Assembly: GCA_916613615.1 (NCBI GenBank) | Contig: OU744730.1 | Coordinates: forward strand, 37,185,315 to 37,249,314 | DNA: 64,000 bases | Direction: 5' to 3' | Source: Steromphala cineraria | Lineage: Eukaryota > Mollusca > Gastropoda > Trochida > Trochidae | Shown: positions 11,808-23,380 of the stretch, in pieces | Layout of the letters: the number at the start of each line of letters is the position of its first letter | Position numbering within the stretch: position 1 is the stretch's first letter | Position numbers and translations under genes: made by a program | The notes under the pieces: generated by a model | What the model was told of the DNA's origin: nothing | The model's database searches: none | Seen by the model: the letters and a program-made list of their open reading frames with translations, nothing else

Positions 11808-12223
11808 CAACCACCAGCCTATCTCCCGCAGTGCAGCCCCCCCTTGTCTTCTGCACTTTTTATATCTCTGCTGACACCGCGCAAGATGCTTCAACAGCTT
11901 CATGACTGAGGTCAAAGTCCACAACCTGGACCACCAGGACCACCAGCCTCCATTAAAGCAAACCCTCTTTGAATTTGGATCCCTAAACGGGAAGGCTGGT
12001 GTCACACCAGATTCCAAAGCAGTTTACCAAACTGAAACGATCATGCCTCAGTTCAGGACCATACGTAATACTTCTATAATAATAATAAGGGTACTTTTAC
12101 CGTGCAATGCTCCATACCACAAAGGGGTATGCTCAATGCGCATACATATGTAAAAAGTCAGACATTAGCTATGTAAAACAAGTAGGATAAGGGCAAATTG
12201 TCAAAATGTTGGAACTTTAGAAG

Positions 12224-12690
12224 TCAGTTTTTGTAGCGGTTGAACAGGAAGGTTTTGAGGTGACGCTTAAACACTTGAAGAGATGGGGCAGTACGCAGGT
12301 CTATAGGAAGCGAGTTCCATAGCTTGGTTGAAACTGAGGCATAAGAGCGGGCACCAAATGTTGTGAGTCTGAATGATGGGGGTTCCAGCAGGTGTTGGTT
12401 GCTGGATCTGAGGGTACGAGCTGGAGTGTATGGTGTGAGGAGATCACACAGATACGGGGGAGCTGTGGAGTTTACACACTGGTAGGCAAGAGTGAGCACT
12501 TTAAAGTCAATTCTTTCCTGAATCCTTAACCAGTGCAACGAATTTAGAACGGAATTGATGTCACGTAATTTTGTGGAACGGGTGACAAGACGGGCAGCTT
12601 TATTTTGGAGAGATTGGAGGCGCTTAATCTGAGTTTTGGAGGCACGTGTGAGCAAACTATTGCAGTAATCCAGTCTGGATAGAATAAACT
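12224..12690 (-). pseudogene. CR1/L2-like LINE, C-terminal fragment of the reverse transcriptase ORF
   Basis: The - strand frame (about 155 residues) reads the typical C-terminal tail of CR1/L2/jockey-type LINE ORF2: S-R-L-D-Y-C-N-S-L-L, then I-K-R-L-Q-S-L-Q-N-K-A-A-R-L-V, L-H-W-L-x-I-x-E-R-I-D-F-K, Y-T-P-A-R-T-L-R-S-S and K-L-W-N-S-L-P. It follows the polymerase domain, which is missing, so this is a 5'-truncated copy. The frame is intact to a stop at 12224, suggesting fairly recent insertion. Confidence 0.8.
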
Positions 12691-13990
12691 ATTCTACCAC
12701 ACTTAGCCCACCTTAAAGTCCAAATAGACTTTTGCGAGTGTTGCATGTAAGCCAACATGCTCCTAGAACAATACCTGGTGTTGAAACCGCCTCTCCAGGC
12801 TACCTACACACGTGGGTCATATAGAATAGAGAAATTCACAAACTGGAGTTCACTCTCTGAATTTTTAAGCTCCATTCATTCCAACTGCACGGAATCAATG
12901 ATAAGATTTAGGCTGAAGTATCCTCTTCTGTCTCCTATACTAATCATCACATGTAGTTGTGCCTTTTGGGATTTTCAACTTTCTGGATTTTTATACCACA
13001 CCGCCCCCGCCTTACAGCATAAGCGGGGGTATATAGCGCTCATTCTGTCCGTCCGTCTGTCCGTCACAAAAGTTTGTCCGGAGCATATCTCCCAAACTAT
13101 TCATGCTAGCTTCACCAAACTTCATACACTTATCAACCATGATCCCTAGATGTGCCTTTTGAGGGTTAGACCAACAAATTATTTTTAATTTTTGCGGTTT
13201 CTATGGAAACATGACTGAAACAGTGACTCTATGACCATTTCCATAGTCCGGAGCATTTCTCCTAAACTATTCATGCTAGCTTCACTAAACTTCATACACT
13301 TATCAACCATGATCCCTAGATGTGCCTTTTGAAGGTTAGACCAACAAATTATTTTTATTGTTTGCAGTTTCCATGGATAAATGACTAAAAAGTGATTCTA
13401 TGAAAAGTTACTTTGTCCCAAACATATTTCCTGAAAAATACATTTCAGCTTCACCAAATTTGCTACATATGTCAATCATGGTTGCTGGATGTGCCTTGTG
13501 AGAGTTAAACGATATATGGATTTTGTTTTCTGCGGTTTCTTTGGAAAACATGACTTACAAAGTGACTTGACAAAAATAATTTTGTCCTCAGTAAATCTCG
13601 TAGAATATTCATGATAACTACCTCAAATTTGAAACAAAGATCAACCATTATCCCTAGATGTACCCTTTAATTGTAAAACCTATTAATGAATTTGGTATTG
13701 GGGTTTCAGTGGAAAGCAGACTTACACAATGAGTTACTGTATACTCAACTATCAGACAACTTTAACCAATATTAATCAGTTTTACTAATTGAATTGTTTT
13801 TAACAAAGTGGGGAGCGGGGGCATGTGAAAATATTTGAAAAAGCTGGACTGTAAATTATTATCATTTATTGTTTATGATAACTTTTATTTATCTAATAAA
13901 CCCCAAGAACTAATGCCAAGGTTAAAAGCAATGTTTTGTAAAAGAAAGAGTAATCTCCCCTGGATGTTAAATTTCATTCATAACGTTTTG
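12691..13990. repeat. Degenerate molluscan dispersed repeat with about 172-bp tandem units
   Basis: From about 13020 a GCGGGGGTATATAG start and GTCCGTCCGTC tract lead into three or four diverged units of about 172 bp (ATTCATGCTAGCTTCACCAA at 13100 and its near copy at 13271). No coding potential. Confidence 0.6.
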
Positions 13991-14596
13991 CATTCTCTCC
14001 CCACAGAGGCAACTCAGTCATACCTGAATTAGCCTCTGTTCCATTGCGCCTAGATCCTGGGGTTCCGGCAGATTGCCCTAGCGGCAAAAAGTTGTAACTT
14101 AAAATATCTCCCTTATATGCAGCCAATGATAACACCTTGTAGATATCCATGACTTTGGGAGTTCTTAACGGTCGGATAGTGACATGGAAAATATTGTGTC
14201 TTTATGTTTCTTTTTCATTAACAGTGTGAGAGGGAAATAATTTGAAAATCAGGTGTTGATAGGGTTTTTCATTAGATAGAAACTGTTTTATAATTGTGTA
14301 AATTATTATTTGTTTTATGATAGATTTTATTTTACTGATCAACCAAATAATAACTAATGAGAAGGTAAAATGCGATGGTTTGTAATGTGAATAATTACCT
14401 CCCCTGGATGTTAAATTTCAACGAACAACACGGAGATAGCCGAGGTTTTGCGAATGACTCCTTTTGAAACGGCGTCGCTGATTGCACAACTAACTTCGAT
14501 TGCCTCCAATCATATGTCTACCTTTCTATCCCGTGTATTAGCCGTATACAGAGGCTAATTCAGGTATGGCCGAGTTGCCTCTGTGGGGAGGGAATG
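13991..14596. mobile_element. TIR element, 606 bp, with 9-bp TSD (Mutator-like)
   Basis: Terminal inverted repeats of more than 40 bp begin CATTCTCTCCCCACAGAGGC at the left and end inverted at the right. The flanks carry a perfect 9-bp duplication AACGTTTTG (13982-13990 and 14597-14605), the length typical of Mutator-like elements. No transposase. Interior sequence near 14313-14430 resembles the left flank near 13850-13975, so the neighbourhood was also duplicated. Confidence 0.8.
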
Positions 14597-14605
14597 AACG
14601 TTTTG

Positions 14606-15345
14606 CGGAAGTAATCGGAAATGCCCAAGGCTTTGTGAACTACCGCGTCTGATTACACAGATAGCTTTAATTGCATCTAATCAGGCTTCTACCTCTATAA
14701 TTGCCTAATTGGAACATATGCTAGATCAAATGCGTGTTGCTTATTGTAGAAAGAAATGTTTGTGTCCGGTTAAAAAAAAACTAGCAATCATTCGAAAGTG
14801 TTCCAACTGTCAATTGTATACCCCAATTTGTAAAACAGGATTTGATTTCCTGTACATTACATTTGACAAGTTCAAATTTCACCTTTACACAAGCTGAGAA
14901 GAACACACCTGACCGAAAACTACCTCACAGACATGTACTTGTGATACTGAATAACAGCATGATACTTACGAGCTGCAAGTCGTTGTGTTAAAAATGAAAC
15001 ATTATTTTGTGCAATGGGCATGAGTTTTTATTGTTTGAACTTATACATGAAGTGGGGGTTATACAAAATAAGTCACGCTTTGAAGGTTATACAAATCGTG
15101 CCTACTGATTGCACAAAACAAGGTCATGTGAACATAAGAACTATTTTAACGATGTAGCGTTGCACCACAACACACACACAGTTTTCACAAATATCTATTG
15201 AAAGTGTAAAGATAAAACTAGATATTCATTCGTGAGTTTGATAATTGACGAACATGATTCAAAATAAAAAAAGTAAGATATATTTCGTAATATTTGTTAT
15301 GAACTATTTTTCGTCAGCGAACTAACATGAGGGAAACAGCACTAA
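14606..15345. other. Non-coding spacer
   Basis: No gene or repeat recognised with confidence. Confidence 0.3.
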
Positions 15346-15485
15346 TGTTGGTTTTTTTTTGGTTTTATTTTCCATATTTTGTGATACAGGCAAATACAAA
15401 CTCATAGCAAACACAAAGGATACATGAATACATTAAAACATAAAAATCCACAATTGGCTGACAACAAATTATTTCACAGCATTAT

Positions 15486-16033
15486 TTACCTAATATTAGA
15501 TGTAATGTAGACCAAAATTTGAAAAAACATTTCTTCAGTTTCTGTTGAAAGACAAACATATCTGGACATGTCATAGTAACGTGCAATTTCATTTTTTAAG
15601 TATTCCATTATATTTGTGGTGCCTACAAAAAGAAATAAAGTGATAAAAAAAAAGTATTCCAACTTGGGTTTAAAACCATTTATGCTACATTTATAAATAT
15701 ATTGTTTGACTAATAAAATGATTGCATTAACAGGATTATTGTTTTTTCCTTTCATACCCAATATAATAACTATCTTTGGAAATTCTAGTTTTAGCTGGAC
15801 TGAATTCAACCATGATTCAATTTCTTTCCATAATTTGAAGATAATTTTACATTCCCATAACATATGGTTGATACTTTCTAGGTTTGTCTTACAAAATGGG
15901 CAAAAAGGTGAGGGCGTATAACCAATTTTATGAAGAAATTGTCTTGTCGGAAGTATATTATGAATAATTCTGAGTTGCAACCATTTCAAGTCTGTGCTCT
16001 TACAACATTTATTAGCAATGATGTTCAATTTTT
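15486..16033 (-). pseudogene. LINE ORF2 C-terminal zf-RVT-type domain
   Basis: About 180 codons reading L-P-T-R-Q-F-L, then C-P-F-C and H-M-L-W-E-C: the cysteine/histidine C-terminal domain found after the polymerase in L1/Tx1-type LINEs. Cut off from its N-terminal part by the insertion at 16034-17964. Confidence 0.82.
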
Positions 16034-17964
16034 AGCTCATCAGGACTGAAAGTCCAGATGGGCTTATGGCATGGCCCGTCGTCCGGCGTCCGTCCGTCGT
16101 CCGTCCGTCCGTAAACTTTTGACACTTTCGACTTCTCCTCATGAACCATACACATTAGAGAGCTGAAATTTTGTGTACAAGTACCTTAGCATATGGAGAT
16201 TCTAATTTGTAACTTTGGTGACCCTGTGACCCCAAATAGGGTCACAGGGGTCACAACTTTAAAAACCTATTTTCATCTTCTTCTCCAGTTCCAGAAGGAC
16301 TAGAGAGTTAAAAATGATATGTGCAGACTCCTTGGCCAATGGGGATTCCAATTTGTAACTTTGGTGACCCTGTGACCCCAAATAGAGTCACAGGGGTCAC
16401 AACCTTAAATACCTATTTTCATCTTCTTCTCCAGTTCCAAAAGGACTAGAGAGTTAAAAATGATATGTGCAGACTCCTTGGCCAATGGGGATTCCAATTT
16501 GTAACTTTGGTGACCCTGTGACCCCAAATAGGGTCACAGGGGTCACAACCTTAAATACCTATTTTCATCTTCTTCTCCAGTTCCAAAAGGAGTAGAGAGT
16601 TAAAAATTATATGTGCAGATTCCTTGGACAATGGAGATTCTAATTTGTAACTTTGGTGACCCTGTGACCCCAAATAGGGTCACAGGGGTCACAACTTTAA
16701 AAACCTATTTTCATCTTCTTCTCCAGTTCCAGAAGGACTAGAGAGTTAAAAATTATATGTGCAGACTCCTTGGCCAATGGGGATTCCAATTTGTAACTTT
16801 GGTGACCCTGTGACCCCAAATAGAGTCACAGGGGTCACAACCTTAAATACCTATTTTCATCTTCTTCTCCAGTTCCAAAAGGAGTAGAGAGTTAAAAATT
16901 ATATGTGCAGACTCCTTGGCCAATGGGGATTCCAATTTGTAACTTTGGTGACCCTGTGACCCCAAATAGAGTCACAGGGGTCACAACCTCAAATACCTAT
17001 TTTCATCTTCTTCTCCAGTTCCAAAAGGAGTAGAGAGTTAAAAATGATATGTGCAGACTCCTTGGACAATGGGGATTCTAATTTGTAACTTTGGTGACCC
17101 TGTGACCCCAAATAGGGTCACAGGGGTCACAACCTTAAAAACCTATTTTCATCTTCTTCTCCAGTTCTAAAAGGACTAGAGAGTTAAAAACGATATGTGC
17201 AGACTCCTTGGCCAATGGGGATTCTAAATTGTAGATTTCGTGACCCCATGACCCCAAATAGGGTCACAGGGATCACAACCTTAAAAACCTATTTCATCTT
17301 CTTCTCCAGTTCTAAAAGGACTAGAGAGTTAAAAACGATATGTGCAGACTCCTTGGCCAATGGGGATTCTAAATTGTAGATTTCGTGACTCCATGACCCC
17401 AAATAGGGTCACAGGGGTCACAACCTTAAAAACCTATTTTCATCTTCTTCTCCAGTTCTAAAAGGTCTAGAGAGCTGAAATTATATGTGCAGACTCCTTG
17501 GCCAATGGGGATTCTAAATTGTAGATTTCGTGACCCCATGACCCAAAATAGGGTCACAGGGGTCACAACCTTAAAAACCTATTTTCATCATCTTTAGCTC
17601 CTAAAGGTCTATTGAGCTGAAAGACTGCATGTAGACTCCTTGGCCAATTGGGATTCTAAACTGTATGTTTTTGTGACCCCATGACCCCAAATAGGGTCAC
17701 AGGGGTCACAATCTTAAAAACCTATTTTTCTCCATTAGATGACAGTCTATGGCAAATTTATTTCTCCTTGGATATTTTAGTGTGGACTTCTTTCACTGTC
17801 TGATATTGGCAATCTAGAAAGTGTTGAATAATAATACATTTGTTTTGTAATTTTTTTATAGGTTTTCTTGCAATAGGTAACATCAGTTTCATTTTTAGCT
17901 CATCTTGCCTGTATTAAGCAAACTTGATATGATGCCTGATGAGCTACAGAGCCAATGGCTCTAT
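16034..17964. mobile_element. Helentron/Pearl-like element, copy 2, inserted in the LINE
   Basis: Same ends and central repeat as the copy at 4446-6245, with about ten central units of about 146 bp. The insertion point is a run of five T in the LINE; removing AGCTC...CTCTAT and the extra T-run restores the LINE reading frame. This fixes the element boundaries and shows insertion into T-runs. Confidence 0.8.
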
Positions 17965-18600
17965 TTTTTCCCATTTTGAATAGCTTGGCAAGCGAACAAA
18001 TTTTGAATCAATAAGGAAGGCATATAGTTTTTTATTCCCAATGATAGTATCAATATTTAATACGTTAAAAGGATAAATAGGATCAGGTAATTTGTTTTTG
18101 AATTGCTTTATGTTCAGTGATCGAGTATATGTCATTATGGCTCTTTTCACCGATTCATAAGTTAGAAAGTTAGTCTTTATTGGAAATGTATTGGAAAATT
18201 CTTCAAAAGTTAACAGCCTGCCATCGAAATGAAGCAAATCGTTCACATAAACTACACCTTTACAATACCAGTCATAATATAAAAACGGGTGACCATCAAT
18301 GTTAATACTGTCGTTGTTCCATATTGACTGACATTGAATTTCCTTCTCAGCTACAATTTTTCTTTTATTCATGGATATAAAGTCTGACCATTCTAAGAGG
18401 ATATCTTTCCAAAATGAGTTAGTAGAGGAGGGGATTAAGTTATTTCTTATGAAAACACTTTCCGTTAAGAGAATGGGCGTTTTCATTTTATGTTGATTAT
18501 AAAAGAGATGTGTCCATTTAAAGTCGTTTTCGCTAATTCTTTTAATCCATTTTAATTTTTGTGACGATATGATTTTTCTGATATTTGGTGCTTTTATCCC
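17965..18600 (-). pseudogene. LINE ORF2 continuation, before the element insertion
   Basis: This open frame continues the LINE protein after a frameshift and reads into the inserted element, where it soon meets a stop. The W-E-K junction rejoins L-N-I-I-A-N-K at 16033 if the inserted element is removed. Confidence 0.8.
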
Positions 18601-18656
18601 CCATGCTCTGGATTTAACATCATTACATCTCTCTTTACCTTGTCCGGTTTATTTCT

Positions 18657-20920
18657 TCATATGAAATTAAAACATCTTTTTTGCAGTTTTTCAATGAAAA
18701 TCTTTTTGGGATTTGGTAAAGATGAAAATAAATGATTTAGCTTTGGTAGTAAGAGTGATTTAAGAACAGTATTTCTTCCATATGGGGTTAAAGTACGAGC
18801 TGTCCAAATATTCATTTGCCTGTCAATCTGAGCAAGCTTTTCGTTGTAGTTTTTATCAACCATATTTTCTAGATCAATATCAAATTGTATTCCTAGAAGA
18901 GTGAAGTTTGTTTCTGACCAGTCAAAGTTCCATTCTTTACACATCTTATATCGAGATCTCTTTTTGGAGCCTATCCATATTAATTTAGTTTCATCTATGT
19001 TGATCTTCAGTCCTGAAAAACGGGCAAATAGTTCTAAAGTGTTCAAAGCTGCATAGAGACTTTTTTCGGATCCATCTAATGTGAGAGTTGTATTATCTGC
19101 GAACTGCGAAAGAAGATATTCTATATTTCCTAGTTTAATTCCTTTTATGTTTTTATTATTACGTATCATAATACCCAAGATTTCTACACATAACAGAAAA
19201 ATATAGGGCGCTATCGGGTCCCCCTGGCGACAACCCCGGCTTATTTTAAAAGGACTTGATGCGAATCCATTTACCAGCACTCTAGATTCAATATCATTAT
19301 ATAGCGTTTCTATCCAGTGTGAAATACTGGTTCCAAAGTTAAAAAAATTTAGAACTTTGCTAAGATAATTTCTGTCTACCGAATCGAAGGCCTTTTCAAA
19401 GTCAATGAGAAGAAGTAAACCAGGTATCTGACAACTTTCAGTATGTTCCATTAGATCGTATATAAGTCTAGTAACTTCGCCAATGTATCTTCCTGTGATA
19501 AAACCTTTTTGATCTTCATTAATAATGCTAGGTAGTACTTTTTTAATTCGATTTGCAATTGCGGCGGCACCAATCTTATATGAAGTATTCAGTAGAGATA
19601 TCGGGCGCCGATTTTTCAAAAATTTCTTTGGCTTATTTGCTTTAGGAATGCATGTTATCAGCCCCTGTTTTTGAGAGATTGATAAGTTTCCGTTTTCATA
19701 GCCTCTGTTTAGAGAATTCAACAGGAAAGATCCTAGATCTTTCCAGAAGAATTTAAGGAATTCTGTAGTAAAACCATCTGGGCCTGGACTTTTATAATTT
19801 TTCATGTTTTTGAGAGCGAATGACAACTCACTCAATTTCAGTTCTCCTTCAAGACTATACTTGTCCTGATCATCTAAAACCGGAACATTGTCGTGTTTAA
19901 ATAATTCAGACAGATCCACATCAGATTGGCCTCGAGCAGTATATAATTTCTCATAAAATAGTTTAGTTTCTTCTAATATTGGTTCACTTTCTGTTATATA
20001 TGTTCCATCGTTTTTTTCTAAAACAGTAATGGATTTATTTAAGAAATTTCTCGACTCTAACTTTAGAAAATATTTTGAGGGTTTTTCCCCCTTTTCAATC
20101 CAATTTGCCTTAGATCTTATTAGTATTCCGTTTATTTTATGATTAGCAATTTCGTCTAGGTCATGTTTTAGAATATTTATGGCATCAAGCAGTTTTTGCT
20201 TCGTGTCAATATTCTCATTTAGGTCTAGTTTTTTTTCTAGTTTTGCAAGTTCAGCTTCCAAGTTCTTCTCTTTTTCGTTTGTGATTTTCTTTTGTGTTGA
20301 TGAGTAGTATATTGTTTTACCCCTGATCATGAGGAGTAATGTTTCCCAGAGCAATTGATCATCAATTGAATATTTAATAGATTCAGTATTTGAGGTTTTA
20401 TATTGATCTAGCGTTGATTTAATCGTTTCTTTTACTAGTTTTACATATTTTCTATCTCGAAGAAGTGAATTATTAAATTTCCAAAAGCCCTTTCCTCTAG
20501 CTAAAGTAGAACATGATATCGACAGGGAAATGATGGAGTGATCAGAATTTATGCTTGGGAGAATGTCACTGTTATTGACCGAAGATAGGAGCCCATGAGA
20601 AATTAGGAAGAAGTCTAGTCTCGCTTGTTTTAGAGGGGTAGGTTGCCGCCAGGTGAAACGTTTTGCATCGTAGTTAAGTTCACGCCAAGGATCTTTTAAG
20701 TCAAATGTATCTATCATTTCAATAACCTTTTCTTTTGCTTTTGGATTGTTGATATGTTTATAGTTGAAGGTATCTAATTGTTGGTTTCTAACTAAATTCC
20801 AGTCACCACACAAACATATTTCATCACTATCATAATTTGTTATAATGTCCATGATAGTCTGAAAGAAATCTAGATTGTCCTCATTGGGTCCATATATATA
20901 CTGATTACAGTATAAGTAAC
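18657..20920 (-). pseudogene. LINE ORF2: endonuclease C-terminal half plus reverse transcriptase, catalytic FADD changed to FADN
   Basis: About 750 codons. The N-terminal part reads Y-G-P-N-E-D-N, G-D-W-N-L-V and S-D-H-S-I-I, motifs of apurinic-type (EEP) endonucleases of LINEs. Then come reverse transcriptase blocks: S-P-G-P-D-G-F, P-K-A-N-K-P-K, R-P-I-S-L-L-N, L-I-D-F-E-K-A-F-D-S-V, G-C-R-Q-G-D-P-I-A-P and Q-F-A-D-N-T-T-L. The last is normally F/Y-A-D-D; the second Asp is Asn here (- strand codon at 19092-19094), a single G-to-A change that removes a metal-binding residue. Best match by eye is the L1/Tx1 clade. Confidence 0.88.
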
Positions 20921-21275
20921 CTCATTAACCAAAATCTTGAGTGCAACAAAGTTTCCAAACTAATCTATATTACTATCTAATAGTTTAAACTCGAAGTTGT
21001 TACTGAATATTATTACCCATATGGTTGGAAATAAGTGGTGACATATTTTCAATATGAGCACTAGTGCACATATCACTTTTGCCTAGCAACGATTGTTGTA
21101 GCGCGAGTTCCCGTATTTTTTCGCCTGTGACGTCATAACACCATTGTTCGTGACGTCACCGTAGCCGACCGTCGCAAAGGAAGCGGCCCGTTTCAAGGAT
21201 ATTTATAAGATGGTAAAATGGAAAAGAATCGGTAATAAAGAAATTATTACCCTCGGAAGTGTGTCATATGACTTT

Positions 21276-21349
21276 TACGAAACTCGTGCAAATTTGTGTA
21301 TAACCCTCGCTCTCGCTCGGGTAATACAAAAATTCACACTCGTTTCGCA
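21276..21349. repeat. Inverted-repeat hairpin with CTCGC loop
   Basis: Arms CGAAACTCGTG and CACTCGTTTCG enclose a CCTCGCTCTCGCTCGGG centre. Upstream (21127-21165) are two TGACGTCA motifs. The design resembles the hairpin at 25474-25619. Confidence 0.55.
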
Positions 21350-21879
21350 AGTCCAACAGGGAACCAGTTAACCACCTAGCGCCGCCTTGAAGATTTAATC
21401 TTCTATTAACGGCAAAGAAAACATCAGAAGATCTTGATTTCCCATTAAAAATGTTTTAGTAATGTGTGACTTTCGCAATTTAAGTACAAGATTTTTCATC
21501 TATACCTCTCAACTGAAATAGAAGATCCATGCGAATAATGAATGGATGCAAAAAAGTTCCGTCAACCAATCAAAATGCGAGTTATTTTTAGAAAAACTGT
21601 AATTCCCATGACCATTATGCAAACTTTAATACCCTGCATAATCTTGCCCGCTTGGGTAAGAATTGAGATTACCCCTGCACTCCTGACGCACATGGTCAGG
21701 ATAATGTAGGGTATATTACGTGTTTTTTCTGAAAACATGTCACACCTCTGTATTTCGCATTTTTACATAAAAGGTACGTTTCTTGTGATATTGTAGTGAA
21801 AATCACTACAGGCTACAGAAGGTAGTTGTCAAGCAAGAAGAAAATTGTAAACAGAATTTCTCTATGTATTCAAAGTTTA

Positions 21880-22710
21880 GGTTCTCTGTCTACCAGGTAG
21901 CAAGGTTTGGGTTCTCTATCTATCAGGTCGCAAAGTTTCGGGTTCTCTATCTACCAGGTAGCATGGTCTCGGGTTCTCTGTCTACCAGCTAGTATGGTTT
22001 GGGTTCTCTGTCTACCAGGTAGCAAGGTTTGGGTTCTCTGTCTACAAGGTAGCAAAGTCTGAGGTTCTCTGTCTAACAAGTAGCATGGTTGGGGTTCTCT
22101 GTCTACCAGGTAGCATGGTTGGGGTTCTCTGTCTACCAGGTAGCATGGTCTCGGGTTCTCTTTCTACCAGGTCACAAAGTTTCGGGTTCTCTGTCTACCA
22201 GGTAGCAAAGTTTCGGGTTCTTTGTCTACCAGGTAGTAAAGTCTCGGGTTCTCTGTCTACCAGCTAGCATGGTTTGGGTTCTTTGTCTACCAGGTAGCAA
22301 GGTCTCTGGTTCTCTGTCTACCAGGCAGCAAAGTTTCGGGTTTTCTGTCTACCAGGTAGCAAGGTCTCGGGTTCTCTGTCTACCAGGCAGCAAAGTTTCG
22401 GGTTCTCTGTCTACCAGGTAGGAAGGTCTCGGGTTCTCGGTCTACCATGTAGCAAAGTCTCGGGTTCTCTGTCTACCAGGTAGCAAGGTCTCGGGTTCTC
22501 TGTCTACCAGGTAGTAAAGTCTCGGGTTCTCTGTATACCAGCTAGCAAGGTTTCGGGTTCTCTGTATACCAGCTAGCAAGGTTTCGGGTTCTCTGTATAC
22601 CAGCTAGCAAGGTTTCGGGTTCTCTGTATACCAGCTAGCAAGGTTTCGGGTTCTCTGTATACCAGCTAGCAAGGTTTCGGGTTCTCTGTATACCAGCTAG
22701 CAAGGTTTCC
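21880..22710. repeat. Minisatellite, 31-bp unit, about 27 copies
   Basis: The unit contains GGTTCTCTGTCTACCAG followed by GTAGCAAGG, that is, a pyrimidine tract, CAG and a GTAGCA donor-like hexamer side by side. The last six units (from about 22525) are nearly identical and change CTACCAGGTAGC to ATACCAGCTAGC, showing recent homogenisation. No gene junction is recognised next to it. Confidence 0.9.
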
Positions 22711-22882
22711 TGAACTTTCCTCAAAGTCCTTGTACGGCTGGTTGACAAAAATTGGCCTCAGTGGGGCCGTGTGCTCGGTGGAATGGGGGTTTATTTCAAT
22801 GATCGATTTATCGAGTCTAGAAATAGTTTTCATCCCCCTTTTTATATTAAAGTTACTCAGTTTGACCCCAGTCTCTTTAACA

Positions 22883-23380
22883 TTAAAGAGACACAGAGTA
22901 TGTTGATAGGATCACATATGTCAAATTTTGATATCGATGTTATTACATCGAGAACCACTAACTGTTACTGAAAATAACAAGTTAAAGGTCAATCAGTACA
23001 TTAGAGCGAAAATACGGCCATTCAAAGTCGGGATTATGATCGAAAACCGGACAATGTGGTTTGAGTGGCGCGCGCAAATTCGCCAAACGTAATTTTTAAA
23101 ATTTGTCATAAGCTGACAGAAAGATATATTCGATTCGATAGTGTTTATTAGGTATTGTAACTAATAGGTAGATTAATTGGATGTATAATTTCGAATATTA
23201 ACCGTATTTGAGATGTTTTCTTGGTTTTCCCATAAAATCAAGCATTTTAGAGATAATATGGATAAATGGATATATTTGCAAGTCCAGTGATGAGATATGA
23301 ACTTCAATCAGCATATTAGATATTTTGTAGTTTACCAAAACCAAATAAAATTTTAGGAAAGATACTCTGTGTCACTTTAA
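22883..23380. mobile_element. TTAA-flanked MITE, copy 1
   Basis: Ends TTAAAGAGACACAGAGTA and TACTCTGTGTCACTTTAA are inverted copies, each with TTAA outermost, as for piggyBac-type insertion. About 500 bp, non-coding; a close relative lies at 40041-40493. Confidence 0.7.

Larger units (their letters stand above)
15346..21035 (-). mobile_element. L1/Tx1-like LINE, 5'-truncated and decayed
   Basis: Runs on the - strand from a truncated endonuclease (about 21035) to a 3' end with a T-rich/A-rich boundary near 15346-15362. Order: endonuclease C-terminal half, reverse transcriptase, C-terminal region, cysteine-rich zf-RVT-type domain. Damage: an in-frame TAG in the endonuclease near 20965, an extra TA dinucleotide at about 20895 that shifts the frame, an Asn replacing the second catalytic Asp of the polymerase, a frameshift between 18486 and 18657, and a Helentron-like element splitting the last domain (16034-17964). 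It cannot be active. Confidence 0.85.

Noticed and set aside
11796..12153. Overlapping frames on both strands after the hammerhead ribozyme
   Set aside because: Could be part of the ribozyme's host element, but neither frame shows a recognisable domain.
15706..15921. + strand frame opposite the LINE C-terminal domain
   Set aside because: Antisense shadow of the LINE reading frame.
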